In this document: in pieces, positions 16,017 through 23,534 of the stretch
Layout of the letters: each line of letters opens with the position of its first letter
Numbering within the stretch: the stretch's first letter is position 1
Program-made: the position numbers and the translations under genes
The notes under the pieces: model-generated
Told to the model about the DNA's origin: nothing
Seen by the model: the letters and a program-made list of their open reading frames with translations, nothing else
Databases searched by the model: none
Source of the DNA: Candidatus Aphodenecus pullistercoris
GTDB lineage: Bacteria > Spirochaetota > Spirochaetia > Sphaerochaetales > Sphaerochaetaceae
Assembly (NCBI GenBank): GCA_017694495.1
Contig: JADIMU010000017.1
Coordinates: forward strand, 1-37,675
Length of the DNA: 37,675 bases
Reading direction: 5' to 3'

Positions 16017-17312
16017 TCAGAAGAGCGCCTTGTAGATCACTTCGACAGCCCTCTTCGCGTCGCTGTCGTTGACGCCGATCAGGGTCGTCGTGTTGGACGA
16101 GCCGTAGTTGACGTTGTTGATCCTGATTCCCGCCTCCTTCAGCGCGGCGCAGGCCGTGATGAACGAAGTGTCGTCGTCAAGGTGTCCACCGACGATGCCG
16201 AGCATGGCATGGTCCCTCTCGTAGTAGGCGTAGTCGAGCTGGAAGTCCTTCTTGAGCCTCTCGACCATGCTCTTGAGCACGCTGTCGTTGGCCTGGCCGC
16301 TCTCGAAGTACCAGACGATCGAGTCGATGCCGAAGAAGGAGAAGCTGGGCCTGACTCCATACAGGTGGAGCATGGTGAGCATGGCGTGGCGCATTCCAGG
16401 GCGCTTGAACATCATGAGCTTGCGCAGCTTCAGCTTGCTGTAGCCGCCCTTGGCGCTGACGCCGATGATGCCCTTCTTCTCGCTGGAGGGGCGGATCATC
16501 GTTCCCGGATCCTCGGGCGCGTTCGTATTGCGGATGTTGATCGCGATCCCCTTCTCGATGACGGGGGCGATGGCCTCCTCGTGGAAGACGGAGGCGCCCA
16601 CATCGCTCAGCTCACGCACCTGGGTGTAGGTCAGCTCCTCGATGACCTTGGCGTCCTTGACGATCCTGGGGTCGGCTGCGTACATGCCGCTGACGTCCGT
16701 CCAGTTCTCGTAGAGGTCGGCTCCGGCGGCACGGGCGACGATGGCTCCACTGATGTCGCTGCCGCCGCGGGAGAAGGTCTTGACCACTCCCTGCTCGTTG
16801 GCTCCGTAGAAGCCGGGGATGACGTAATGGCCACCCTCCTCCAGCCTGCCTGCCAGACGCTCGTAGCTGAGCGGATTCACAGTGCCATCACCATTGATGA
16901 CAATGCACTCGGCGGCATCGATGAACTCCCAGCCGAGGTAGCTGGCCATGATCCTGGCCGAGAGGTACTCGCCACGGCTTGCGGCGTAGTCCGTTCCACG
17001 TCCGGCGTCGATGTTCTGCCGGATCTCGTCCAGGGCGGCGGCAAGCTTGACCGTATCGAGCTTGAGGCCCTTCGCGATGTCGATGTAGCGGCGTGCGATA
17101 TTGTCGAAGACATGGCGGCATGAGCGGTTCTGCTGGGCAAGGGCATTGCACTCGTAGAGCATGTCGGTGACCTTCTCGTCATCCGCATTGCGCTTGCCTG
17201 GAGCGCTGACCACAGCTATGGTGCGGCTGCTGTCCGCCTCGAGTATGGCACGTACCTTCCGAATCTGGGCGTCATCCGCGAGGGAGGAGCCTCCGAACTT
17301 GCATACTGTCAT
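16017..17312 (-). CDS. lysC: Aspartate kinase
   Basis: Aspartate kinase phosphorylates aspartate as the first step towards lysine, threonine and methionine. The 431-residue monofunctional protein begins with the kinase motif 'VCKFGGSSLADDAQIRKV' and has 'RGEYLSARIMASYLGWEFIDA', 'VKTFSRGGSDISGAIVARAAGADLYENWTDVSGMYAADPRI' and a C-terminal pair of ACT regulatory domains (about residues 290-431, 'VGGHLDDDTSFITACAALKEAGIRINNVNYGSS'). No homoserine dehydrogenase is fused. The Shine-Dalgarno sequence AGGAG 8 nt before ATG 17312 is good. It has its own promoter and terminator and is divergent from the MATE gene. Confidence 0.94.
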   Translation of the reverse strand: MTVCKFGGSSLADDAQIRKVRAILEADSSRTIAVVSAPGKRNADDEKVTDMLYECNALAQQNRSCRHVFDNIARRYIDIAKGLKLDTVKLAAALDEIRQNIDAGRGTDYAASRGEYLSARIMASYLGWEFIDAAECIVINGDGTVNPLSYERLAGRLEEGGHYVIPGFYGANEQGVVKTFSRGGSDISGAIVARAAGADLYENWTDVSGMYAADPRIVKDAKVIEELTYTQVRELSDVGASVFHEEAIAPVIEKGIAINIRNTNAPEDPGTMIRPSSEKKGIIGVSAKGGYSKLKLRKLMMFKRPGMRHAMLTMLHLYGVRPSFSFFGIDSIVWYFESGQANDSVLKSMVERLKKDFQLDYAYYERDHAMLGIVGGHLDDDTSFITACAALKEAGIRINNVNYGSSNTTTLIGVNDSDAKRAVEVIYKALF

Positions 17313-17350
17313 TGCGAAATCTCCTGTAAGGGGGCATGATGCAAGGCCAT

Positions 17351-17356
17351 ATTATA
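17351..17356 (-). promoter_or_regulatory. -10 element of the aspartate kinase promoter
   Basis: A perfect TATAAT on the minus strand lies 38 nt before the lysC ATG. The best -35 candidate, TTGCTA, is only 15 nt upstream, shorter than usual. Confidence 0.45.
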
Positions 17357-17398
17357 GACAAACCATGGCTTTAGCAAGACTTCCGTCCGTCTTGTCGC

Positions 17399-17428
17399 TT
17401 GACAGCCATTCCGTTTTTCCGCTAATAA
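17399..17428 (+). promoter_or_regulatory. Probable promoter of the MATE gene, leaderless
   Basis: A perfect TTGACA (17399-17404) is followed after 18 nt by TAATAA (17423-17428), a weak -10. The ATG at 17436 lies 7 nt after it, and there is no Shine-Dalgarno sequence. Confidence 0.4.
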
Positions 17429-17435
17429 GACCGAC

Positions 17436-18797
17436 ATGCAGAAAGAGAATATCATGGGTACGGCCAAGATACCCAACCTCATCATGCGCATGTCATTGCC
17501 CATGATGCTGAGCATGCTTGTCCAGGCCCTCTACAATGTGGTCGACTCCATCTTCGTCGCCAGATACTCGGCTGACGCCCTCACTGCCGTCTCGCTCGCC
17601 TTCCCCCTCCAGAACCTGATCATCGCCTTCGCCGTAGGCACAGGTGTCGGCGTCAATTCCGTCCTGGCGCGCCGCCTTGGCGAGAAGAGGCATGAGGATG
17701 CCGACAAGGCCGCCTCGACAGGCATCTTCCTCGCCCTGGTCACCTACGTCGTCTTCGCACTGGCCGGCCTTGCGCTGGCCAAGCCCTTCCTCGCGATGTT
17801 CACCTCCGACGCGACGCTGCTCGACCTTTCGACGCAGTATGCCATGATATGCATGTGCTTCTCGCTCGGCTGCTTCGTCGACATCATGGGCGAGAGGATA
17901 CTCCAGGCGACCGGAGACAGCTTCCACCCCATGATCATCCAGGGGGCCGGAGCCATAACGAACATCATCCTGGACCCCATCTTCATCTTCACCTTCGACA
18001 TGGGTGTCGCAGGAGCCGCCATCGCGACAGTCATCGGCCAGTGGGTCTCGATGTTCCTCGCCATCTACTGGGTCAGGAAGAACAGCTACGTCCACGTGCG
18101 CATGCGCCGCCTCAAGCCCAGCGCGCGCCTGATCCGCGACATCTACGCCGTCGGAGCGCCGACGATCGTCATGAACAGCGTCTCTACCGTCCTCGTCTCG
18201 GCCCTCAACGGCATCCTGATCCGCTTCTCCAACATGGCCGTCTCCGTCTTCGGCGTCTACTACAAGCTCCAGTCCTTCGTCTTCATGCCCGTCTTCGGCC
18301 TGAACAACGGCCTGATTCCGATCCTGGCCTTCAACTACGGCGCGATGAGCCGCAAGAGGATGACGAGCGCAATGAAGTACGGCATAGTCATCGCAGTGGC
18401 CATCATGCTCTTGGGCACACTCATCTTCCAGCTCTGCCCCTCCCTGCTGCTCTCATTCTTCAACGCGGACGAAAGCATGTACGAGATCGGTATCCCGGCA
18501 TTGAGGGTCCTCTCGATCTGCTTCGTCCCCGCAGCCTTCTCGATCGTGATGTCAGCCGCCTTCCAGGCGACGGGCTATGGCATCTTCTCCATGCTCGTGT
18601 CCGTCATCAGGCAGCTCATCATCCTTTGTCCCTGCGCCTACCTCCTGGGCGCTCTGATCGGACTGTCCGGCGTCTGGCTGAGCTTCACTGTGGCCGAGGT
18701 CTTCGGACTTGCCAGCGCGAGCGTCTTCTTCCTCTACGTCTACAGGAAGAAGATCGTTCCTCTCTCCCAGGGCGTGCAAGAATATTCAGAGAGCTAG
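17436..18797 (+). CDS. MATE-family efflux transporter
   Basis: The 453-residue inner-membrane protein has the twelve-segment layout of multidrug and toxin extrusion (MATE) transporters, with two repeated halves. 'MSLPMMLSMLVQALYNVVDSIFVARYSADALTAVSLAFPLQNLIIAFAVGTGVGVNSVLARRLG' at the start is typical of the DinF/NorM-like branch. Such proteins export cationic drugs or metabolites in exchange for sodium ions or protons; the substrate here is unknown. Codon 1 (17436) follows a -10-like hexamer by 7 nt; a second Met at codon 7 is possible. It stands alone, divergent from lysC. Confidence 0.92.
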   Translation: MQKENIMGTAKIPNLIMRMSLPMMLSMLVQALYNVVDSIFVARYSADALTAVSLAFPLQNLIIAFAVGTGVGVNSVLARRLGEKRHEDADKAASTGIFLALVTYVVFALAGLALAKPFLAMFTSDATLLDLSTQYAMICMCFSLGCFVDIMGERILQATGDSFHPMIIQGAGAITNIILDPIFIFTFDMGVAGAAIATVIGQWVSMFLAIYWVRKNSYVHVRMRRLKPSARLIRDIYAVGAPTIVMNSVSTVLVSALNGILIRFSNMAVSVFGVYYKLQSFVFMPVFGLNNGLIPILAFNYGAMSRKRMTSAMKYGIVIAVAIMLLGTLIFQLCPSLLLSFFNADESMYEIGIPALRVLSICFVPAAFSIVMSAAFQATGYGIFSMLVSVIRQLIILCPCAYLLGALIGLSGVWLSFTVAEVFGLASASVFFLYVYRKKIVPLSQGVQEYSES

Positions 18798-18806
18798 GAT
18801 AGTTTC

Positions 18807-18820
18807 TGCATAAAAATGCA
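18807..18820 (+). promoter_or_regulatory. ArgR-like operator (ARG box) upstream of binding protein 1
   Basis: TGCATAAAAATGCA is a 14-bp palindrome. With its flanks it matches every position of the classical 18-bp ARG-box consensus WNTGNATWWWWATNCANW. It lies 9 bp upstream of the TTGACA of the next promoter. No argR gene is in the window, so the factor is inferred. Confidence 0.5.
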
Positions 18821-18828
18821 ATAATCCC

Positions 18829-18857
18829 TTGACAAGATGAATGCAAAGTGCAAACAT
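18829..18857 (+). promoter_or_regulatory. Probable promoter of amino-acid binding protein 1
   Basis: TTGACA (18829-18834), a 17-nt spacer and AAACAT (18852-18857) form a promoter with a perfect -35 and weak -10. A TGCA-AAG-TGCA repeat (18842-18852) lies inside the spacer and may be a second half-operator. Confidence 0.45.
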
Positions 18858-18859
18858 GG

Positions 18860-18890
18860 CCCTCGTCACAACAAGTGACGGGGGTTTTCT
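18860..18890 (+). terminator. Hairpin between promoter and start codon of binding protein 1
   Basis: CCCTCGTCAC and GTGACGGGGG form a 10-bp stem (one wobble pair) with an AACAA loop and a TTTTCTT tail that runs into the ATG at 18892. It resembles an intrinsic terminator. Its 3' arm contains the only G-rich Shine-Dalgarno-like sequence (GGGGG, 7 nt before the ATG). It may end the MATE transcript, attenuate the binding-protein gene, or hide its ribosome site; the sequence does not decide among these. Confidence 0.5.
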
Positions 18891-18891
18891 T

Positions 18892-19638
18892 ATGAAGAAG
18901 ATATTCGCATTCACCATTGTCGCTCTCACTGCCATCACGATGGTCTTCGCTGGTGGAGCCAGCGAGGACGATGGAGTCTATACATTCGCAACCGACGCCA
19001 CCTGGCCGCCCTTCGAGTTCATCGACGAGAACGGTACGCTCACCGGCTTCGAGGTCGAGCTCATACCTCTGATCGGCGAGCATGTCGGCGTCACCATGAC
19101 TGTCGAGAACATTCCTTGGGACACGATCTTCGCCGGACTGGCCAACGGCCAGTATGACGGTGTCGCCAGCGGCGTCACGATCACCGACGAGAGGAAGATG
19201 ACCATGGACTTCTCCACTCCGATCGCCAACCAGGGACAGGTCGTCATCGTCATGACCGACTCCTCCGTCCAGAGCGTCGATGACCTCACGGGCCTCAAGG
19301 TCGGCGTCCAGATCGGTACGACCGGCGACTTCGCCCTGGACGACTACGATGTCGACAGGAGACAGTATGATGACATCGGACTGGCCATCCAGGATATGAT
19401 CAACGGCAACATCGACGCCTGCGTCTGCGACAGCCAGATCGCTTCCGACTTCGTCCTTGCCAACGAGAACTACTCCGGCATCCTGCGCATCGCTGGCGAG
19501 CCCTTCACCGACGAGCTGATCGCCATCGCCGTCCAGAAGGGAAACACGGAGCTGCTCGACCTGATCAACCAGGGCCTCGCCGCCATGGAGGAGGACGGTT
19601 CCCTCGCGGCCCTCAAGGCCAAGTGGAACATTCTCTGA
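18892..19638 (+). CDS. Polar amino-acid ABC transporter substrate-binding protein 1
   Basis: This 248-residue family 3 binding protein has a signal peptide (MKKIFAFTIVALTAITMVFA-GG) without a lipobox Cys, so it should be a soluble periplasmic protein. 'YTFATDATWPPFEFIDENG', 'WDTIFAGLANGQYDGVASGVTIT' and 'GLKVGVQIGTTGDFAL' follow the usual order. The ligand is a polar amino acid; an ArgR-like box upstream favours arginine or a related compound (inference). It is a paralogue of the next gene, has its own promoter and terminator, and probably shares the permease and ATPase encoded further down. A hairpin runs up to its start codon. Confidence 0.92.
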   Translation: MKKIFAFTIVALTAITMVFAGGASEDDGVYTFATDATWPPFEFIDENGTLTGFEVELIPLIGEHVGVTMTVENIPWDTIFAGLANGQYDGVASGVTITDERKMTMDFSTPIANQGQVVIVMTDSSVQSVDDLTGLKVGVQIGTTGDFALDDYDVDRRQYDDIGLAIQDMINGNIDACVCDSQIASDFVLANENYSGILRIAGEPFTDELIAIAVQKGNTELLDLINQGLAAMEEDGSLAALKAKWNIL

Positions 19639-19655
19639 TCGGGCTTGCATCAGAG

Positions 19656-19683
19656 ATACCGGGGCCAGCGCCCCGGTATTTTT
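19656..19683 (+). terminator. Terminator of binding protein 1
   Basis: ATACCGGGGC and GCCCCGGTAT form a perfect 10-bp stem with a CAGC loop and a TTTTT tail. It separates the first binding-protein gene from the following operon. Confidence 0.85.
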
Positions 19684-19684
19684 A

Positions 19685-19734
19685 TGCATTGATTATGCAA
19701 AATGCTTGACCTTGATTGCATAAGTTTGCATACT
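19685..19734 (+). promoter_or_regulatory. Promoter with ArgR-like boxes for the amino-acid importer operon
   Basis: TTGACC (19706-19711), a 17-nt spacer and CATACT (19729-19734) form the promoter. Two TGCA palindromes flank or overlap it: TGCA-N7-TGCA at 19685-19699 and TGCA-TAAGTT-TGCA at 19717-19730, the latter matching 16 of 18 positions of the ARG-box consensus. The second box covers the spacer and -10, a typical repressor position. Confidence 0.5.
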
Positions 19735-19765
19735 TGGGCCTATATTCAATCTTTGGGGGTGTAAT

Positions 19766-20515
19766 ATGAAAAAGACTCTGCTCTGCCTCATCTGCCTCGT
19801 GCTGACATCAGCCCTCTTCGCCAACGGTGCCGGAGAGGATGAGGGATACACATTCGCGACCAACGCGAACTGGCCACCACTTGAATATGTTGACGAGAAC
19901 GGCGACATCGTCGGCTTCGAGATCGACCTCATCAATGCGATGAGCGAGGTCAGCGGCGTGCCCATGGACTATGTGAACACGAGCTGGGACACGATCTTCG
20001 CCGGCCTGGCCAACGGCCAGTATGACGCGATCGCCAGCGGCGTCACCGTCACCGAGGAGAGGAAGCTCACAATCGACTTTTCCACGACGATCTACCAGGT
20101 GACCCAGTCCATCCTGACGAAGAAGGAGAACAGCGACCTGTCCACTGTCGAGTCGCTCTTCGGCAAGACTGTCGGCGTACAGATGGGAACGACGGGCCAC
20201 TTCGCCATGGAAGAGTACCCCGAGATCACGATCATGGCCTACGAGGACATCGCGCTGGCCATCCAGGACATGATCAACGGCAACTGCGATGCGGTCGTGT
20301 GTGACAGCGTCATCGCCTCGGACTATGTGCTTGCCAATGAGAACTACAAGGACATGCTCACAGTGACAGGTACGGCCAGCGAGACGGTCGAGGACATCGC
20401 AATCGCCGTCGAGAAGGGAAACACTGAACTCTTGGACATCATCAACTCCTCCATCGAGACGCTGCGCGAGAGCGGCCAGCTCGACGAGTTGTATGCCAAG
20501 TGGAATCTGATTTAG
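19766..20515 (+). CDS. Polar amino-acid ABC transporter substrate-binding protein 2
   Basis: The 249-residue protein is a close paralogue of binding protein 1. It shares 'WDTIFAGLANGQYDAIASGVTVTEERKLTIDFST' and 'IALAIQDMINGNCDAVVCDSVIASDYVLANENY'. It has a cleavable signal peptide ending at LFA-NG and no lipobox Cys. A GGGGGTG Shine-Dalgarno sequence precedes the ATG. It leads an operon with the permease (10 bp downstream) and ATPase, so it is the primary binding protein of that importer. The ligand is probably a polar or basic amino acid; the ArgR-like boxes upstream point to arginine (inference). Confidence 0.93.
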   Translation: MKKTLLCLICLVLTSALFANGAGEDEGYTFATNANWPPLEYVDENGDIVGFEIDLINAMSEVSGVPMDYVNTSWDTIFAGLANGQYDAIASGVTVTEERKLTIDFSTTIYQVTQSILTKKENSDLSTVESLFGKTVGVQMGTTGHFAMEEYPEITIMAYEDIALAIQDMINGNCDAVVCDSVIASDYVLANENYKDMLTVTGTASETVEDIAIAVEKGNTELLDIINSSIETLRESGQLDELYAKWNLI

Positions 20516-20525
20516 GATCTTGAAC

Positions 20526-21389
20526 ATGGAAAAAGAGAAACTGGAAGAGGAGATCAGGACTGAGACCATCAGGAAGAAGGTCCTGAGCGTCGACTCGGCC
20601 GCACTGGCCGCCCAGAAGCCGCAGACCATCACGATGACCGACGGCCCCCTGATCCCGAAGAAGGGCGAGAAGCATGTGCTCTCCGCCTGGAGGGTGACCT
20701 TCATCGGAGCCGTCGTCCTGCTCGCGGGCCTGGTCATCTTCAAGCCCCAGCCCTACAGGCAGATCTTCCTGATCTGCATCGAGGGCGCTCCCGTGACCTT
20801 CGAGGTCACAATCTTCGCCATCATCGGGGCTGTCATAATCGGAACCTTCGCAGGTCTTGGCTCGGTGTCCAGGCACCGCTGGATCAACATGATAAGCGGC
20901 GTCTACGTCGAGCTGATCCGCGGCATCCCCCTCCTGGTCCAGCTGATCTTCATCTACTACGCCCTCGGCCGCTTCCTCCATCTGGAGGGAATGGTCGCGG
21001 CCATCATCGCCCTGTCGGTCTGCTTCGGCGCCTACATGGGCGAGATCATCCGCGCCGGCATCCAGGCCATACCCAAGGGCCAGACGGAAGCCGCGACCGC
21101 CCTGGGCATGTCGTCCAGCCAGACCTTCATCCACATCATCCTCCCGCAGACGGTCAAGGTCGTCCTGCCCGCCATCGGAAACGAGTTCATCTCCATGCTT
21201 AAGGACTCCTCCCTGGTCTCACAGCTGGCGCTCGCCGACATCCTGCGCAAGGGACGAGAGTACATCTCCAGGACCTTCCTCTCCCTTGAGACCATGCTCG
21301 TCGTCGCACTGATCTACCTCATCCTGACCCTGGTCCTCTCCAGACTGGTGGGTATGCTTGAAGAGAGGCTGCACAAGAACAATGGCTAA
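20526..21389 (+). CDS. Polar amino-acid ABC transporter permease
   Basis: The 287-residue inner-membrane protein has the HisM/GlnP-type permease domain. Membrane segments begin near residue 55 and the ATPase-contact loop is '[41 protein letters not shown]'. About 50 charged residues precede the first segment, where most GlnP/HisM proteins start almost at once; this cytoplasmic extension is unexplained. AGGA lies 8 nt before ATG 20526; an in-frame TTG at 20520 is the alternative. The single permease gene implies a homodimer. Its end overlaps the ATPase start by 8 bp. Confidence 0.93.
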   Translation: MEKEKLEEEIRTETIRKKVLSVDSAALAAQKPQTITMTDGPLIPKKGEKHVLSAWRVTFIGAVVLLAGLVIFKPQPYRQIFLICIEGAPVTFEVTIFAIIGAVIIGTFAGLGSVSRHRWINMISGVYVELIRGIPLLVQLIFIYYALGRFLHLEGMVAAIIALSVCFGAYMGEIIRAGIQAIPKGQTEAATALGMSSSQTFIHIILPQTVKVVLPAIGNEFISMLKDSSLVSQLALADILRKGREYISRTFLSLETMLVVALIYLILTLVLSRLVGMLEERLHKNNG

Positions 21390-22125
21390 GATCGAGATAA
21401 AGAACCTCTACAAGGACTACACGGTCGAAGGGCTCAAGACCGTGCATGCCGTCAGGAACGCGAGCCTGACGGTCGACGACGGCGAAGTCGTCGTCATCAT
21501 CGGCCCATCGGGAAGCGGCAAGTCGACATTGCTCAGATGTGTCAACAAGCTCGAGGAGCCGACGAGCGGAAACATCCTGATCGACGGCGTGGACGTCACC
21601 GACCCCGCGACCGACCTCAGGAAGGTCCGCGAGGAGGTTGGCATGGTCTTCCAGTCCTTCAACCTCTTCCCTCACCTCAGCGTCCTGGACAACATCACAC
21701 TGGCTCCACGCAAGGTCCTCAAGATGGACCGCAAGAAGGCAGAGGAGCTTGGAATGGAGCTGCTCGAGCGCGTCGGGCTCGCAGACAAGGCGAAGAACCG
21801 CCCACCCCAGCTTTCAGGTGGCCAGCAGCAGCGCGTCGCAATCGCCCGCTCCCTCGCCATGAAGCCGAAGGCCATGCTCTTCGACGAGCCGACCAGCGCC
21901 CTCGACCCCGAGATGATCAAGGAAGTCCTCGATGTCATGACTGACCTCGCCCACGAGGGCATGACCATGCTCCTCGTGACCCATGAGATGGGCTTCGCCC
22001 GCGCGGCGGCCGACAAGGTCGTCTTCATGGACTCGGGCGAGATCATCGAGATGGCGAGTCCTGAGGAGCTCTTCACGAATCCCAAGTCGCCCAGGACGAA
22101 ATCCTTCCTCGACCACATCCTGTGA
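21382..22125 (+). CDS. glnQ: Polar amino-acid ABC transporter ATP-binding protein
   Basis: The 247-residue ATPase powers the importer encoded just upstream. It has Walker A '[15 protein letters not shown]' (about residues 34-48), the Q-loop '[18 protein letters not shown]', signature '[17 protein letters not shown]', Walker B '[15 protein letters not shown]' and the His in '[27 protein letters not shown]', all typical of the GlnQ/HisP/ArtP branch. The ATG lies inside the end of the permease gene, and the gene converges with the HTH protein gene 6 bp downstream. The symbol reflects the subfamily; arginine transport (artP) is also possible. Confidence 0.94.
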   Translation: MAKIEIKNLYKDYTVEGLKTVHAVRNASLTVDDGEVVVIIGPSGSGKSTLLRCVNKLEEPTSGNILIDGVDVTDPATDLRKVREEVGMVFQSFNLFPHLSVLDNITLAPRKVLKMDRKKAEELGMELLERVGLADKAKNRPPQLSGGQQQRVAIARSLAMKPKAMLFDEPTSALDPEMIKEVLDVMTDLAHEGMTMLLVTHEMGFARAAADKVVFMDSGEIIEMASPEELFTNPKSPRTKSFLDHIL

Positions 22126-22131
22126 AACGTC

Positions 22132-22728
22132 TCAGCCCGTCACCTTGCGCTGCCAGGCGCGCTTGGCGCACTTGGGGCATCTGAGGTAGCGGGTACGCCC
22201 CATGTGGGGCGAGAAGACCATGGCCGCCAGGCTTGGCACATGGCGGCTGTGGCACAGCGGACACTCGTACCAGCCGGCCTTCCACTCGATGAGCAGCGCC
22301 TGCCAGATGCCGACTCCCATGATCGCACATGCAAGGACGATCAGGATGATGGCCACAGGCGCGCTCACCTCATGCACGATGAGGCCGGCTGTCAGGATGA
22401 GGGCGAAGAACGAGGTGAAGGATACGCCTCCGATCACCCACTCCAGATCCAGCAGCCTCCTGTCCGCCTTCTCCGCCTTGGCCTTGAGCTCCACAAGCAG
22501 TCCATCCGTGTCGCCATTTCCCACCTCTCCCTGAAGGAGGTCCTCCACGCTGATGCCCAGGATCGAGCACAGCGGCAGCATGAATGAGGCGTCCGGCAGG
22601 CAAAGCCCCCTCTCCCACTTCGACACTGCCCTGTCGCTGATTCCAAGCCGGGAGGCCACATCAGCCTGAGTGAGGCCCTTCTCCTTCCTCTTCGCGGCGA
22701 TGAGCCGCCCTGTCTTGATCTGGTCCAT
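22132..22728 (-). CDS. HTH (XRE-family) membrane-anchored protein with C-terminal zinc ribbon
   Basis: The 198-residue protein has an N-terminal Cro/CI-type helix-turn-helix ('LIAAKRKEKGLTQADVASRLGISDRAVSKWERGLCLPD', about residues 9-46), a short coiled segment, two membrane segments (about 105-150) and a C-terminal ribbon with two Cys pairs, 'CPLC' and 'CPKC'. This design, a DNA-binding head on a membrane anchor, is known from many gut bacteria, but its signals and targets are unknown. The Shine-Dalgarno GGAGG lies 7 nt before ATG 22728; the frame extends 10 codons further without support. It is divergent from the small hydrolase, 92 bp away. Confidence 0.85.
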   Translation of the reverse strand: MDQIKTGRLIAAKRKEKGLTQADVASRLGISDRAVSKWERGLCLPDASFMLPLCSILGISVEDLLQGEVGNGDTDGLLVELKAKAEKADRRLLDLEWVIGGVSFTSFFALILTAGLIVHEVSAPVAIILIVLACAIMGVGIWQALLIEWKAGWYECPLCHSRHVPSLAAMVFSPHMGRTRYLRCPKCAKRAWQRKVTG

Positions 22729-22808
22729 TGACCACCTCCATCGGCCCAATGGTGGCATTGGCGGCCCTGGCGGTCAACAAACCAGTGGTCGAGGGGACCC
22801 ATGTGTGC

Positions 22809-22814
22809 GACAAT
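22809..22814 (+). promoter_or_regulatory. -10-like hexamer before the small hydrolase
   Basis: GACAAT lies 6 nt before the ATG at 22821, with no Shine-Dalgarno sequence between them. The -35 region (TGGTCG, 17 nt up) is poor. It fits the window's leaderless pattern. Confidence 0.3.
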
Positions 22815-22820
22815 CACCTT

Positions 22821-23456
22821 ATGGAACTGGTACTTGTGCACGGATCAGGCCAGAAGGCCGACAGCTGGTCGAGGACGGCGGCCCTTCTTGAGGGCGAGGC
22901 GAATGTCCACTGTCCACAGCTTTCGCAGCTGACGGAAGGTGGACCTGCCAGCTGGTTTCGTCTGTCATCAGGCTTCGAGTCCTACATGGACCAATGGGAA
23001 GGAAAGCCCATCCTGGTCGGCCTCTCCCTCGGAGGCATGCTCGCGCTCGACTACGCTTCACGCCATGGAAAGAAGCTTGCCCACCTCGTCCTCATTGGCA
23101 CGCCGCACCGCATACCCCGCCTGGCTCTGGGCTTCCAGAACCTCGTCTTCCACGCCCTGCCGAAATCGACATTCGACTCGATGGCATTCAGCAAGGCCGA
23201 CACATTCGCCCTCTCCCGCTCGATGAAGGATGCGAATCTGGAAGCGGCCATAGCCGCACTCAGAGTCCCGACGACGGTCGTATGCGGCTCGAAGGACAGG
23301 ACAAACCTGGACTCGGCACGCTACATCGCAAGTCATGTCGAAGGTGCCAGACTCATCATTCTGGAAGGCGTCGGCCACATCGTGAACGAGGAGGCGCCAC
23401 AACTTCTCGCCCCTGTCATCAAGGAGGTGCTGGTGGAGGTGGGACACAGAGGCTGA
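22821..23456 (+). CDS. Small alpha/beta-hydrolase
   Basis: The 211-residue protein has an alpha/beta-hydrolase fold with the oxyanion loop 'LVHGSGQKADSW' (about residues 5-16), the nucleophile elbow 'LVGLSLGGMLALDYA' (Ser at about 74), the acid Asp in 'VCGSKDRTN' and the catalytic His in 'LEGVGHIVNEEAP'. The cap domain is short. The substrate is unknown; serine esterases and lipase-like hydrolases are both possible. The frame is open upstream to 22728, but the protein fold begins at ATG 22821. It converges with glnN at a strong hairpin. Confidence 0.83.
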   Translation: MELVLVHGSGQKADSWSRTAALLEGEANVHCPQLSQLTEGGPASWFRLSSGFESYMDQWEGKPILVGLSLGGMLALDYASRHGKKLAHLVLIGTPHRIPRLALGFQNLVFHALPKSTFDSMAFSKADTFALSRSMKDANLEAAIAALRVPTTVVCGSKDRTNLDSARYIASHVEGARLIILEGVGHIVNEEAPQLLAPVIKEVLVEVGHRG

Positions 23457-23481
23457 TGGGATCTTCCTCTGTAATGACAAG

Positions 23482-23510
23482 GCATGGCCACCCGCAGCGG
23501 GTGGCCATGC
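23482..23510. terminator. Bidirectional hairpin between hydrolase and glnN
   Basis: GCATGGCCACCC and GGGTGGCCATGC form a perfect 12-bp stem with a 5-base loop between convergent genes. T-runs are weak on both sides, so it may act mainly as an RNA 3' stabiliser. Confidence 0.55.
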
Positions 23511-23534
23511 AAAGGAACAAACGCCAGAACTTCT

